The translations under genes and the position numbers were made by a program. The notes under the pieces were generated by a model. That model saw only the letters and a program-made list of their open reading frames with translations. It made no database searches and was not told where the DNA came from. From Dicyema japonicum (taxonomy: Eukaryota; Dicyemida; Rhombozoa; Dicyemidae): a DNA stretch of 64,000 nt. Positions 11,890 through 21,699 of the stretch are shown piece by piece. The stretch is from the NCBI GenBank assembly GCA_011109175.1, contig RDEW01000033.1, positions 124,001-188,000 of the forward strand, given 5' to 3'. Positions within the stretch are counted from its first letter, which is position 1. Each line of letters opens with the position of its first letter.

Positions 11890-12135
11890 CAACTTAAAGG
11901 TGATATTTATTCAATAACCCCGGATATGTCGGAAAGAGGTTAAAAGTTAATTAATGTCTAACTATGATATATTCAGTTCCGCAAACCAGGCAGCTTGTCA
12001 CTCGTGACGCGATTAGCCATGGGTTCGATTCCCACATTGCTACCTACCTAGTCGAAAGATTCTATTCTGGTCTGCGACTTGTTCAAATTCTAATAGACGT
12101 CTTGTGATCCATTTGTCTCAGGAGATACCTAGTGT
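11890..12135. repeat. SINE-like remnants
   Basis: TAACCCCGGATATGTCGGAAAG at 11916 resembles the reverse tail of SINE2. About 70 bases on, TTAGCCATGGGTTCGATTCCCAC carries a box-B-like GGTTCGATTCC. No full-length element of either family can be traced. Confidence 0.4.
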
Positions 12136-12365
12136 CTAACCGGCATTCAAAAAGTATCTATTTTCTTTCCTCCACTGGATGGAATCTCACAATGGTGGAT
12201 ATGGATAGACGTGATGTTTCAAAAAAACGAGTCTCATTCGACCGAGGAACCAGGATGTAGAGGTGATAAGAAATTTTTTAATAAAAATTTTAATAAAATA
12301 AAAAATATATTTAATTTATGAATATCCCTGAATAATTTAATTTTGAAAAATACTGATAACAAAAA

Positions 12366-13647
12366 ATGAAATTTACCTTTCTTTTTCTGATTTTTATTTT
12401 AACGAACTGTCAAAAATCTAAAACTTTAAAATACTTGAATATCGTAAAGATGGCTTTATAAAATTGCAGATATATAGGCATGGTGCTCAAAACCCAATTG
12501 GACAGGATGAGCTAAATCTCCCAAATTATGTGTATCGTTGGACATCTCATTTTGGACAACTCACAAACGTTTTGCTTTTCCGTTAAAATAAAGAATGCAA
12601 TTATGAAGCATTATGAACTCGGGAAATATATTAGAGAAACTTATCCGTTTTTACTTCCCTACAACTTATCAGATGTCAAGATACTGTCATCTGACACTGA
12701 ACGAACAATAATGAGCGCTCTAGCTAATCTGGCTGGGCTGTATCCTCCGTCAGTAAAAGACAGATGGAATCCGAGTCTCAATTGGACACCCGTTCCAGTT
12801 CACACAATTCCTGATATCGACGACAATGTATGTTGTTAGCGGTAAAAAAGATAATCTACATGGGATCTCCATGTCCTGCTTACGACAGGCTAGTGAATCA
12901 ACTGAAGCCAGTCTTCAATATAATTGACGAAGAAAATAGAGTAAGCCGATTAATTCCCTCAAAATAGGACTTTATATCAAAAGTTTCAAACTTGGCTGGA
13001 TATTCATATCTGAAATATCCAAAAATAGTAAATTACTTAGAAGGAATGTTTTGTGAAGTATTTTTTCTTTAACTTCAAGAAACCCGAGAATCTGGAGATT
13101 CCGTATTGGATAGATGACTCGATTACTTCAAAAATGAAAAACTTGTCAACGTTGAAGCATATGCTACTCCACGACAACAAACAATGAAGCGATTTCATGG
13201 GGTTTGATGTCATTTTTCATTGTAGGGCCAACTCATAAAAGAAATTATCAATTCTATGAAGGATAAGCGTGCTGACAAGCCAGGAATATATAAAAAGGCA
13301 ATTATATACTCGGGAGTTGGTGTAAAATATTTTATCATAGCATGGGTACACCTTAATGTCTCTTTTGGGGGCACTGGGGTGTTTTCAATGGAACTTTACC
13401 TGAATTTACGGCATGTATTTTCGTGGAACTTCATGAAATATATAACACGTGGTATGTAAGAATAGTCTACAGAATGAACAGCTCAAATATATCGATTCTT
13501 CAAATCCCTGGTATACTTCAATATTCCACCAATGTAGGGTGCGGGAAACTATGCGAGCTAGATAGATTTGAGGCACTGCTTTATGACATAATTCCAACTA
13601 ATTTTGAAGAAGAATGCAAATTTGGGGTTTCTAGAGGGTTTAACTAA
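12366..13647 (+). CDS. Histidine acid phosphatase-like protein (lysosomal/prostatic type), altered active site
   Basis: Members hydrolyse phosphomonoesters in lysosomes or outside the cell. An N-terminal signal peptide (MKFTFLFLIFILTNC) is followed, after eight introns of 22-27 nt, by IYRHGAQNPIGQ, LPNYVYRWTSHFGQL, ILSSDTERTIMSALANLAGL, NPSLNWTPVPVHTIP, PYWIDDSITSKMKNLSTL, HGGQLIKEI, HGYTLMSLLGALG, NGTLPEFTACIFVELHE and the C-terminal PGCGKLCELDRF block with its paired cysteines. About 360 residues. The family motif RHGXRXP is RHGAQNP, and the catalytic HD is HG, so activity is doubtful. Two compensating homopolymer problems (one base short near 13180, one G too many at 13376-13379) make the spliced length a multiple of three overall. 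It follows the cyclophilin on the same strand by about 520 bp. Confidence 0.88.
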
Positions 13648-13929
13648 ATACTAACAAGACATGGTGTTCACTAACAAAATTCATGAAAATTAAATCAATC
13701 AAAAATTTTTTAAAGCCACAATCCGCAAATTTTTGAAGTAGGATGGTCAATGATAAGAAAATATTGTGGCTCAACAAAATTTAAGAATTTAGGCAAGTTG
13801 AGGTGTCAATGTGCTCAATTCATAAAAATCTGAATTCGGAGTTGTAAAATGACTTCAGAGTTATATAGCACACAGGGGTCATGTGTAGAAAAAAGTAATT
13901 TAATTTAGATTTTTCACACTTTGTGGTGA
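13648..13929. other. Spacer, nothing assigned
   Basis: AT-rich sequence without exon-like blocks or repeat-family matches that I can recognise. Confidence 0.4.
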
Positions 13930-14125
13930 TGACAAAATTTCAGGAGAGATTTTGGTTGTGGAAGTTGGCATTATATCGCTAGACCGTTTGAGACGGTGGA
14001 GGTCAATAAGAAGTATAAACTTCTGATAATTGAAATTGGCATAATGAATAAGTCAAGCTCTTCGTCATGTGCGATGACGTATGAAGGATTTGTCACACAA
14101 GGAATATTTAAGGTGGTTTGGAGTT
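13930..14125 (+). mobile_element. RLE retroelement scrap next to assembly gap
   Basis: The reading GEILVVEVGIISLDRLRR parallels KEVTLIEVGITSQDRLKQ of the endonuclease at 19740-19800. A second partial repeat (KLLIIEIGIMNKSS) follows about 60 bases later, as if the EVGI block were duplicated. It runs into the gap of Ns. Confidence 0.5.
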
Positions 14126-14129
14126 GATA

Positions 14130-15104
14130 NNNNNNNNNNNNNNNNNNNNNNNNNNNNNNNNNNNNNNNNNNNNNNNNNNNNNNNNNNNNNNNNNNNNNNN
14201 NNNNNNNNNNNNNNNNNNNNNNNNNNNNNNNNNNNNNNNNNNNNNNNNNNNNNNNNNNNNNNNNNNNNNNNNNNNNNNNNNNNNNNNNNNNNNNNNNNNN
14301 NNNNNNNNNNNNNNNNNNNNNNNNNNNNNNNNNNNNNNNNNNNNNNNNNNNNNNNNNNNNNNNNNNNNNNNNNNNNNNNNNNNNNNNNNNNNNNNNNNNN
14401 NNNNNNNNNNNNNNNNNNNNNNNNNNNNNNNNNNNNNNNNNNNNNNNNNNNNNNNNNNNNNNNNNNNNNNNNNNNNNNNNNNNNNNNNNNNNNNNNNNNN
14501 NNNNNNNNNNNNNNNNNNNNNNNNNNNNNNNNNNNNNNNNNNNNNNNNNNNNNNNNNNNNNNNNNNNNNNNNNNNNNNNNNNNNNNNNNNNNNNNNNNNN
14601 NNNNNNNNNNNNNNNNNNNNNNNNNNNNNNNNNNNNNNNNNNNNNNNNNNNNNNNNNNNNNNNNNNNNNNNNNNNNNNNNNNNNNNNNNNNNNNNNNNNN
14701 NNNNNNNNNNNNNNNNNNNNNNNNNNNNNNNNNNNNNNNNNNNNNNNNNNNNNNNNNNNNNNNNNNNNNNNNNNNNNNNNNNNNNNNNNNNNNNNNNNNN
14801 NNNNNNNNNNNNNNNNNNNNNNNNNNNNNNNNNNNNNNNNNNNNNNNNNNNNNNNNNNNNNNNNNNNNNNNNNNNNNNNNNNNNNNNNNNNNNNNNNNNN
14901 NNNNNNNNNNNNNNNNNNNNNNNNNNNNNNNNNNNNNNNNNNNNNNNNNNNNNNNNNNNNNNNNNNNNNNNNNNNNNNNNNNNNNNNNNNNNNNNNNNNN
15001 NNNNNNNNNNNNNNNNNNNNNNNNNNNNNNNNNNNNNNNNNNNNNNNNNNNNNNNNNNNNNNNNNNNNNNNNNNNNNNNNNNNNNNNNNNNNNNNNNNNN
15101 NNNN
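14130..15104. other. Assembly gap (975 N)
   Basis: Unbroken run of N. Any ORF drawn across it is an artefact. Confidence 1.
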
Positions 15105-15724
15105 AATGGATTCGGGGTTCATTTCACATGAGCATTTATCATAATGAGACCATATTCAGGTACATCAAATCCCGCGAGGAACACAAAGAAAAATATGTGG
15201 TTGCTGAGTTTGACTGAGATCACCTAATGTAGCCTTTTCTTTTTCCTAAATTTTAATTATTTAAGAATTCAACTGTAAACATAGAGAAATTCTTGTCATT
15301 AAAATGTTCTAGAATTAATAATCGCCTATTTACAAGTAGTCTACATTAACGTAATAAGAAACACAGTCTGAAGGTAATATGTTTCAGATACCCTTTAAGT
15401 GATCCGAAAAAGACATTAATTAATGAAGAAAGGATTTATGTTTTTAATGATGTGACTGACTTGAGTGAAGTCGTAAAGTGATTTATTTTACAGATTGTCT
15501 TCATAAACCCCAAAAAATGTATCTCTCGTTCTCCCTTTTACATGGACGAAAAGAAGAAGAAATGCTTCTGCAGTTCTCTGACGTGTAAGTTGAGTTGTAA
15601 AGAGAGAATAATAGACAGACTAAGAGTAAGATGAAGACTAACATTATTAGAGTGTTGTCAACCACTCAACCAACAAGATAGGATTTTGATAAATTTAAAT
15701 AAATTCATATTTCCTGATATTATT
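15105..15724 (+). other. Exon-like segments of an unassigned gene
   Basis: Just after the gap an open segment ends IKSREEHKEKYVVAEFD (stop at 15215). At 15403-15471 the + strand reads SDPKKTLINEERIYVFND and DLSE. After a possible 24-nt intron (GTCGTAAAG...TTTACAG) it continues IVFINPKKCISRSPF and YMDEKKKKCFCSSL, up to another GTGTAAG donor near 15583. The pattern matches the tiny-intron genes, but no start, stop or family is clear. Confidence 0.35.
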
Positions 15725-15998
15725 TTATGGTAGCGCAATGTAACGAGTTCTGTCAAGAGGCATGATGACCCTTAGTTCGAATCTCGCTGTTGTACACTCT
15801 GGCTAATGATTCCACGCATCTAAGATGCTTTGGCTTGAAGAGTGACGCCGTCATCAGTGAAAGTCTCACTGCGGAAAAGGATCGTCTACAAAACGACTTA
15901 CACTTTACATACAGAAATATGAAGTGAGGAATATCCCTTGGTCCTTCCTCTTCGATTAGTTACCATTACTGTTCTTTACTAAACTAAATTTTTTGTCG
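15725..15998 (+). mobile_element. SINE1 copy
   Basis: Head with box-B-like AGTTCGAATCTCGCTGTTG, core CCACGCATCTAAGATGC and GTGACGCCGTCATCAGTG, then a tail CGATTAGTTACCATTACTG and TGTTCTTTACT. Same block order as 41618-41865. Confidence 0.75.
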
Positions 15999-17091
15999 TG
16001 CCTGGGAGAAATTATAGCTAATATGAATTATCCTCCTCTTGCATGAAAACGTCCTGTTTATATTTGATGACACTGAGAAGAGTCTTGTTCGACTATGCGA
16101 ATAAAATCCATGGAAATAAAGTAACTTCACGATTTCGTATTCGTGCATAAAATTTGTTTTATCAAAAGATTTAGCTTACACATTTTCTTTCACTATGTTA
16201 TCCGACAAGAGCTGCCAAAAGGTTTGTCACCCATGTCAGAAGATCCCTGAGGATTCCGAATAGAATCATAGCCCTTTTTTGTTGCCATACAATTGAGCAT
16301 CAACTAAATATAGGAGATATTAATGTAACTTTAGAATTTCATTTATACACACAAAGTAGAAATTCTTTATCTCCAAAAGATTATACTTGCATATTTTTTT
16401 CTTTCCTGATGATATCATTAAGAGAGCATACCATCCAGAAAAATCCGAATCTTCGCAAAAAGAGATCAACCACCTAAGCAGATGGTTAGAGTCAACATAG
16501 AATTACGCAATATTTAAACACTTTATCCAAAAAAGTGGACGATGTGGTGGTTGGCTTCGTTTGTTGATACATACTCTTCGAAAAATTTGACCGCTTCAGT
16601 CTCTGCCCCGAGTAATGCTCCTAAGCAAACAGAAAATCAGAAGATAATGAAGTATTGAAGCATTTCGAAATATCACATGTTCGTCTCATTTGCTATTAAG
16701 ACGTCTGGAATCCAATGCCCACAAACGGACGATCTACTCAGTCGAATCTGCTCAATGGTATAGAGGGTCACCAAGGATCCATGTGAGATTGGAAGAGTTT
16801 CTATTAGTTAAGCCTTGATTGATTTTACCTGTTAAGGAAAACCAACAATTTTAATTTTAAAAATTTTTCTCTTAAAGGATCGATGTCAAAGTCTTCCATT
16901 TTTGTCTTCTGCACGCCAATCACCTTTTTATACAAAATTAAAATTTTATTTTTCTTCCGAAAAAAGAAAGAGATGTCAAGGTCACCATTTTTGTCCCATG
17001 CAACGCTAATCTCACGGTGATTTAGAATGATTAGTGGGGAAAGTTGTTTCTAGCACTTAAATCTATTAGCTCTAAAAATTATTAAATCTAG
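15999..17091. other. Mixed non-coding stretch with internal imperfect repeats
   Basis: Two partly similar segments occur at about 16100-16215 and 16325-16425 (each with an AGTAACTT/GTAACTTTAG start, a TATCAAAAGATT/TCTCCAAAAGATT centre and a TTTCTTTC run). Two others at 16880-16930 and 16970-17025 share GATGTCAAGGTC and CCATTTTTGTC. The minus strand near 16535-16665 has an open reading with a hydrophobic start (MLQYFIIF, then GALLGAETEAVKFFEEYV) broken by one TGA. I cannot name it. Confidence 0.4.
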
Positions 17092-17200
17092 TACAGTAAA
17101 CTCTCTCAAATATGCCACTCTTAAATTTGCCATTTTTTATCGATTTTTTTTTTTCAATGATATGTACTAATAAGAAAAATTTGGTTATATAAAAAATTTT
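17092..17200 (+). mobile_element. Solo pogo/Tigger-type terminal inverted repeat
   Basis: TA followed by CAGTAAACTCTCTCAAAT and a repeated AAATTTGCC element resembles the TA-CAGTAAAACCTCTCGAAT end of the element at 42248. The matching opposite end is not seen downstream; the RLE element starts almost at once. Confidence 0.5.
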
Positions 17201-17204
17201 TGTT

Positions 17205-20200
17205 GTTGTGGGGTTGTGCATGTCCGTTTCTAATCATACCGAGAAATCGAATCCTATAGGCCTTCCTGCAAAATCAAATAAAGAAGATAGAATAGTAGAA
17301 GCAGGACCGTCGTCTGTGGGGCTGGATAATGTCACAAGAACTAATATAACATCGTTGGGAATATTGGTGCCAAAACCAACTTGCATTCACTATCTGCCAT
17401 TATTGAAGAGGTCCACTGTGTCTCTGAAGCTGAGTGGGTATCTCAGATTTTTTTGCCACGAAACAAAGATTTGGAAGGATACCTAGAGGTGGCTGGAACC
17501 TCGTACTTAAAAAGTTCAATGAAAAGTACTCCAAGAGTTCCAGTCTATGTCAGCTAAAAAAGATGCTGAAACCTGAAAATCGGAATAACAATGTAAAAGG
17601 AGCGAATGTTTCAAAGTGCAAAATAATACTAATGTGGAAATTTCCACCTTCAGAAATTGCCTTGAGGAACTAAAAGTACAAATTGAGAAAATTAAGTTAA
17701 TTCCGAGGAATACTCGAAACCCAACCCCCAAAATTCAGAGAAACTATGACAGAGTTAATGTTTTGTCGAGACTAAATACGGCATATTGTATTACGAAAGA
17801 CAATCCGCTTCAGGATATCAATCAAATTACTGATATTCTATATGCTGCACAGTGTGCTTATATGGCTTTAACTGTGAAGGTTAAGCCGCAGAGTACGTGG
17901 TTGGAAAACATTGAGAAGAAAATCTCAAAGCTGACGACAGAACTAGAACTTGTCAATCGTTTTTTCCAAACAGGCTCTCTCTGTGTTTGAAAAACAAAAG
18001 GTTGTGGATGTTCTTTGTGCCTATGGATACAAAAGGGCCATAAAGGGGGAGGTTGCCAGGATTGAGGCTCTACTATGTGACCTTGTAAGAATTAAGAAGA
18101 AGCAAATAGCTGTACATTATTCGAGGAAGAACTTTCGTAAGGACAACTGTTGTTTTGAATTAAATCGAAGAAGATTTTATCGGAACCTATCAGCAAGCAA
18201 TGAAGTAACGTTATATGGTTTCGATGATGAGGATTGTATGTCGTTTTGGGAAAAAGTGTGGTCTAAAAGAAAAGAGATGAACGTGCCATATGACAGTGTG
18301 GGTAAAGTAAATACTGGTATTGAAGGCATGTTGCCAGAGTTCACAAATGAGTTTATCCTGGATGTTATTAAATGGCTCCCTGATTGGAAGGCGTGTGGAT
18401 GCGATGGCTCATATAACTTCTTTATTAAGAAAATGGAATCTTTACATGGCTTTTTATGTGCTGAGATTAACCGAATTATTAATGGGGAATATATGCCTGA
18501 AAGTTGGTTTTATACTGGAATAACCTATTTAATTCCTAAAAAGATGATTGTGAGACTCCTAATGACTTACGTCCTATGACCTAAAGATATTTGGGCTAAA
18601 AGAAGATACTGTTATTAAAATGATGAAAGTTGTTCGCGATTTCTTTTATGTTGCCGGCTTGGAGATGAATTCGGAAAAGTCATTTTCTAATGTTAAATCT
18701 TTATCATGTTGTGAGAATCTGGAAGGAGTCAGTGGATATCGATATTTGGGTGTTTTTGAAGATGAGGGAAGTAATGTTCTTAAAAGCAAAGTTATGGAGT
18801 CCATACTTGAAAATGTTAAAAAGAGAATAACCATGCTTTCAAAAACAAAGTTAAATTCTGTGAACTTATTTCGCGCAATAAATGAATACGCAATGTCCCT
18901 ATATAACTATTATATAGGATTAATTAATATTGAACCATACGAATTTGATAATATTGACCAACAAATACGCCAACTGCTTACGTCACTCAAGTTGCACCTC
19001 AAACCTGCAAATAAAGAGAGGCTGTATTTGGACAGGAAGACGTTTGGAGAGGACTTTCCTCGATTTCATTAAAGAGCGAATTAATACTTTTCCAGTTTTT
19101 TAAAAGTTTGGAAAAACAGTCGACTGTGTGTTTGCGAAGGTCGGGGATTCTGCGAGTAATAAAAACAAAAAAATGGCACTTGGCTACAATCGCAGGATTT
19201 CTTGCTCTAAATATGCAATTGCCGACAGGGAAAGCATGGATATTAAGTCCCTCAAGGACACTCAGAAAAAATATTTATTAAATAAAATTTATTGCAGAAC
19301 ACTACACTCAATTATGTTCAAATGTATTGATGAAACAAATGTCGACCTATATACTTCCTCAGAATGGTTATCCAAAGAAATAACGGCCCACGGAGCGAAG
19401 CATTGTACTGTCTTTTGCAAGATAGGAATTTGTTTTTTGCACACACGGGGTCATTATGCAACCATTGTAAAAAAAGCAAAAAACTGTTGATCATGGCCAC
19501 TCAGTGTGGAAAAATGCTAAATAGTGATTATCTCCGAAGACATAATGAAGTGGTAAAGTGCATCCATCTTCATCTTTGTCGAATTTATGGAATCAAAAGA
19601 AGCAGGAAATTGAAAGGACATTCGGTTCAGTCAATATTGACGAATCAAAATGTCGAAATTAGAGTTGACTCGTCGATTTTGACAGAAACAAAAGTCCAAT
19701 ACAATAAACCTGATATTTTCGTGTATGACAAAATAAAGAAGGAAGTAACGTTAATTGAAGTGGGGATTACCTCACAAGACCGACTAAAGCAAGTTGAAGT
19801 TGAGAAACTTCACAAATATGACTTGCTAGCAAATGAACTTTCGCTGCTCTATGAATGCCAAGTGAAGATTATTCCAGTGGTTTTGACATGGGATGGAGTT
19901 GTCTCAAGATGCTTCAAGAATCATATGGATAAATTATCTATTGAAGAATCAACGAGGACTTACATCCAATCGGTTGTGCTGAAGAGAACGCTCGAAAGTA
20001 TGCTCATTGAACATAAGCATGGGATGAAGGTATACGATGAAGAGTACGCCTCTGCTACCTCCCAACTTGTGGAACTGGCATGCCGTGAGGACAGCCCACT
20101 GGACTCTAACGGAGATATTTTGACTGAATCTGATGTGGAGATGCGGAGTAACAGGGAGGTTATGGCACACTCTTCTTCTAAGAGAAGAAGAGGGATTACC

Positions 20201-20240
20201 AACAATCTGGATCAAAATACGCTTAATTAGTTAATTTACT
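17205..20240 (+). mobile_element. R2-like non-LTR retrotransposon with C-terminal restriction-like endonuclease, RT palm deleted
   Basis: Order: N-terminal region (17208-17990, several frames), then DILYAAQCAYMALTVKV and WLENIEKKISKLTTEL. The RT fingers follow (PEFTNEFILDVIKWLPDWKA; TYLIPKKNDCETPNDLRPM near 18520-18578). The sequence then jumps directly to the thumb (FYVAGLEMNSEKS, YRYLGVFEDEG), so the catalytic YADD block is missing. The 3' part (19364-20230) is intact and open: GSLCNHCKKSKKLL..C, DYLRRHNEVVKCIH, then the endonuclease NKPDIFVYDKIKKEVTLIEV with the PD...E signature, and YIQSVVLKRTLESMLIEHKH. The tail is AT-rich near 20230. Five related fragments occur in the window. Confidence 0.85.
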
Positions 20241-20674
20241 CGTTATTATTTTTTTATTGTGGTTAATATATCCCAATATTATATAACCACCTGGATTCAA
20301 AATAACAAGCCTATCCTGAGATTTTGCAGATTTTATATTAAGTATGCTCCATAGAACTGAAATATATTTTGTTAGGGAGGTGGAAGACTTTTTTCAACTT
20401 CTGTGTCGTGCTATAAGGACTCTTCGCCTTCTCGGATGACATCTGTATTTCGAGAATTGACCTTCGGTGATTGTGTATCTATCGGATTCGAACCCAGGAT
20501 TGTCGGATCTGATCTCATCAGACGTTACATTCAGCCCATCTTATGTTCCTTGGAATCTATAAGGTCAATTTTGATTCCTTAAGATAGGTTTGAAGTTTTT
20601 TAATTTAATAATTTTATTAAATAAATTATAAATTAATATTTTTAATAATTATAAAATTTCCATGCCAACTAATA
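20241..20674 (-). repeat. tRNA-like SINE remnant in a gene-free stretch
   Basis: The reverse complement of 20455-20545 has GATGGGCTGAATGTAACG (box-A-like) and, about 40 bases on, CTGGGTTCGAATCCGATAG (good box B). The spacing fits a tRNA-type promoter. It lacks the SINE1 core, so it may be a different family. The rest of this stretch is AT-rich with no gene. Confidence 0.5.
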
Positions 20675-21508
20675 ATGCCCAAAGTGAATGTTCCTCAATT
20701 AGACCTATCTGGCATTTCTGATTTAAATACTCCAGTATGCAGAGACAGATGTGAAATTTCTCAAAAAATAACTGAAATATGTCACCAGGAATTAAAACCA
20801 AACAAACAGACAATATTAAAACCTCGTGATTTTATGATTGAAACTTCAGCTGAATTAATTCCTCATATAAATCGTTACCAACCAAAACAAAGCATTCATC
20901 AAAGTCATAATATTGGAACAAAACTTGGTGGGAATCGAGGTAGTACAATCTCAAATTACCTCACAGGATATCTTGATCCTCCTAATCGAATGAAGAGTGT
21001 ACACCAAACTCTTTCAATCACACGTGAAGGTGCTAAAAACGCAATGAACAATTCTGGTGAAATAATTAAAGAGTACATGATCCACAAGACACATGTGCCA
21101 TCCCTAATGAAACAAGATAAATTTTCACAATTTTTGGTTCAGTCCCCAGTAAAACCAAAAGTTCAAAAATCTATTCCACCAAAACTTGACTTTACAGCAA
21201 TTTCAGGAGTGGAGATAACTAAGGAAATACCCCGAGTAAGAAAATTACATAAAGACTCCGACAATTGGATGAATAATTCATCAGTTCCACATTATGTTGA
21301 TTTTCCTGAAGAACCAATATCTTATACTCCAACAGTACCTCCATGGACAGAACAGACTAAAGAAATTTGCACTAAAAATTCACTATCTCGAGAAGGTTTC
21401 TTACAAGCATTTCGTGTCTCTGAGAAATGGCCTCCGGAAATGGATTGGGAAAGACCTTCTCCAAAATATGTTAACCAAACTTTTCTTAAAAAATCAGAAA
21501 ATTGGTGA
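20675..21508 (+). CDS. Intronless gene, 277-residue basic protein, not assigned
   Basis: An open frame from MPKVNVPQLDLSG to ...FLKKSENW, with strong coding character (AT-rich third positions, no low-complexity noise) and AT-rich flanks. No signal peptide, membrane segment or long coiled coil. It is rich in Pro, Lys, Ser and Thr, with short repeated flavour (KPRDFMIETS; PVKPKVQKSIPPKLDF; SYTPTVPPWTEQTKE) and an acidic-aromatic end (EKWPPEMDWERPSP). The Pro-rich, folded-repeat-free style resembles small ciliary or sperm microtubule-associated proteins, but that is only an impression. It is one of the few long uninterrupted genes here. Confidence 0.75.
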   Translation: MPKVNVPQLDLSGISDLNTPVCRDRCEISQKITEICHQELKPNKQTILKPRDFMIETSAELIPHINRYQPKQSIHQSHNIGTKLGGNRGSTISNYLTGYLDPPNRMKSVHQTLSITREGAKNAMNNSGEIIKEYMIHKTHVPSLMKQDKFSQFLVQSPVKPKVQKSIPPKLDFTAISGVEITKEIPRVRKLHKDSDNWMNNSSVPHYVDFPEEPISYTPTVPPWTEQTKEICTKNSLSREGFLQAFRVSEKWPPEMDWERPSPKYVNQTFLKKSENW

Positions 21509-21699
21509 TTATAAATAAATATATTAATAATTTATTTAACTAGCATTATGAATTTAAAATTATAGATATTCTCGGATACACTTCCTAACTGCCACTCATA
21601 AATTTTATTAATTTTTTGGCTAATTTTATTGCTACTTTCATAATCTTTCTGCGAGAAAATTCATATTCACAGTTGTAGATGAGGTAGGAAATTCAGATT

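Noticed and set aside
13971..15217. Three ORFs of 337-383 codons on both strands
   Set aside because: They consist almost entirely of the N gap.
20520..20560. CTGATGAG on the minus strand next to a box B, suggestive of a hammerhead ribozyme core
   Set aside because: The downstream conserved GAAA is absent (reads CGACAA) and no stem III pairing is visible.
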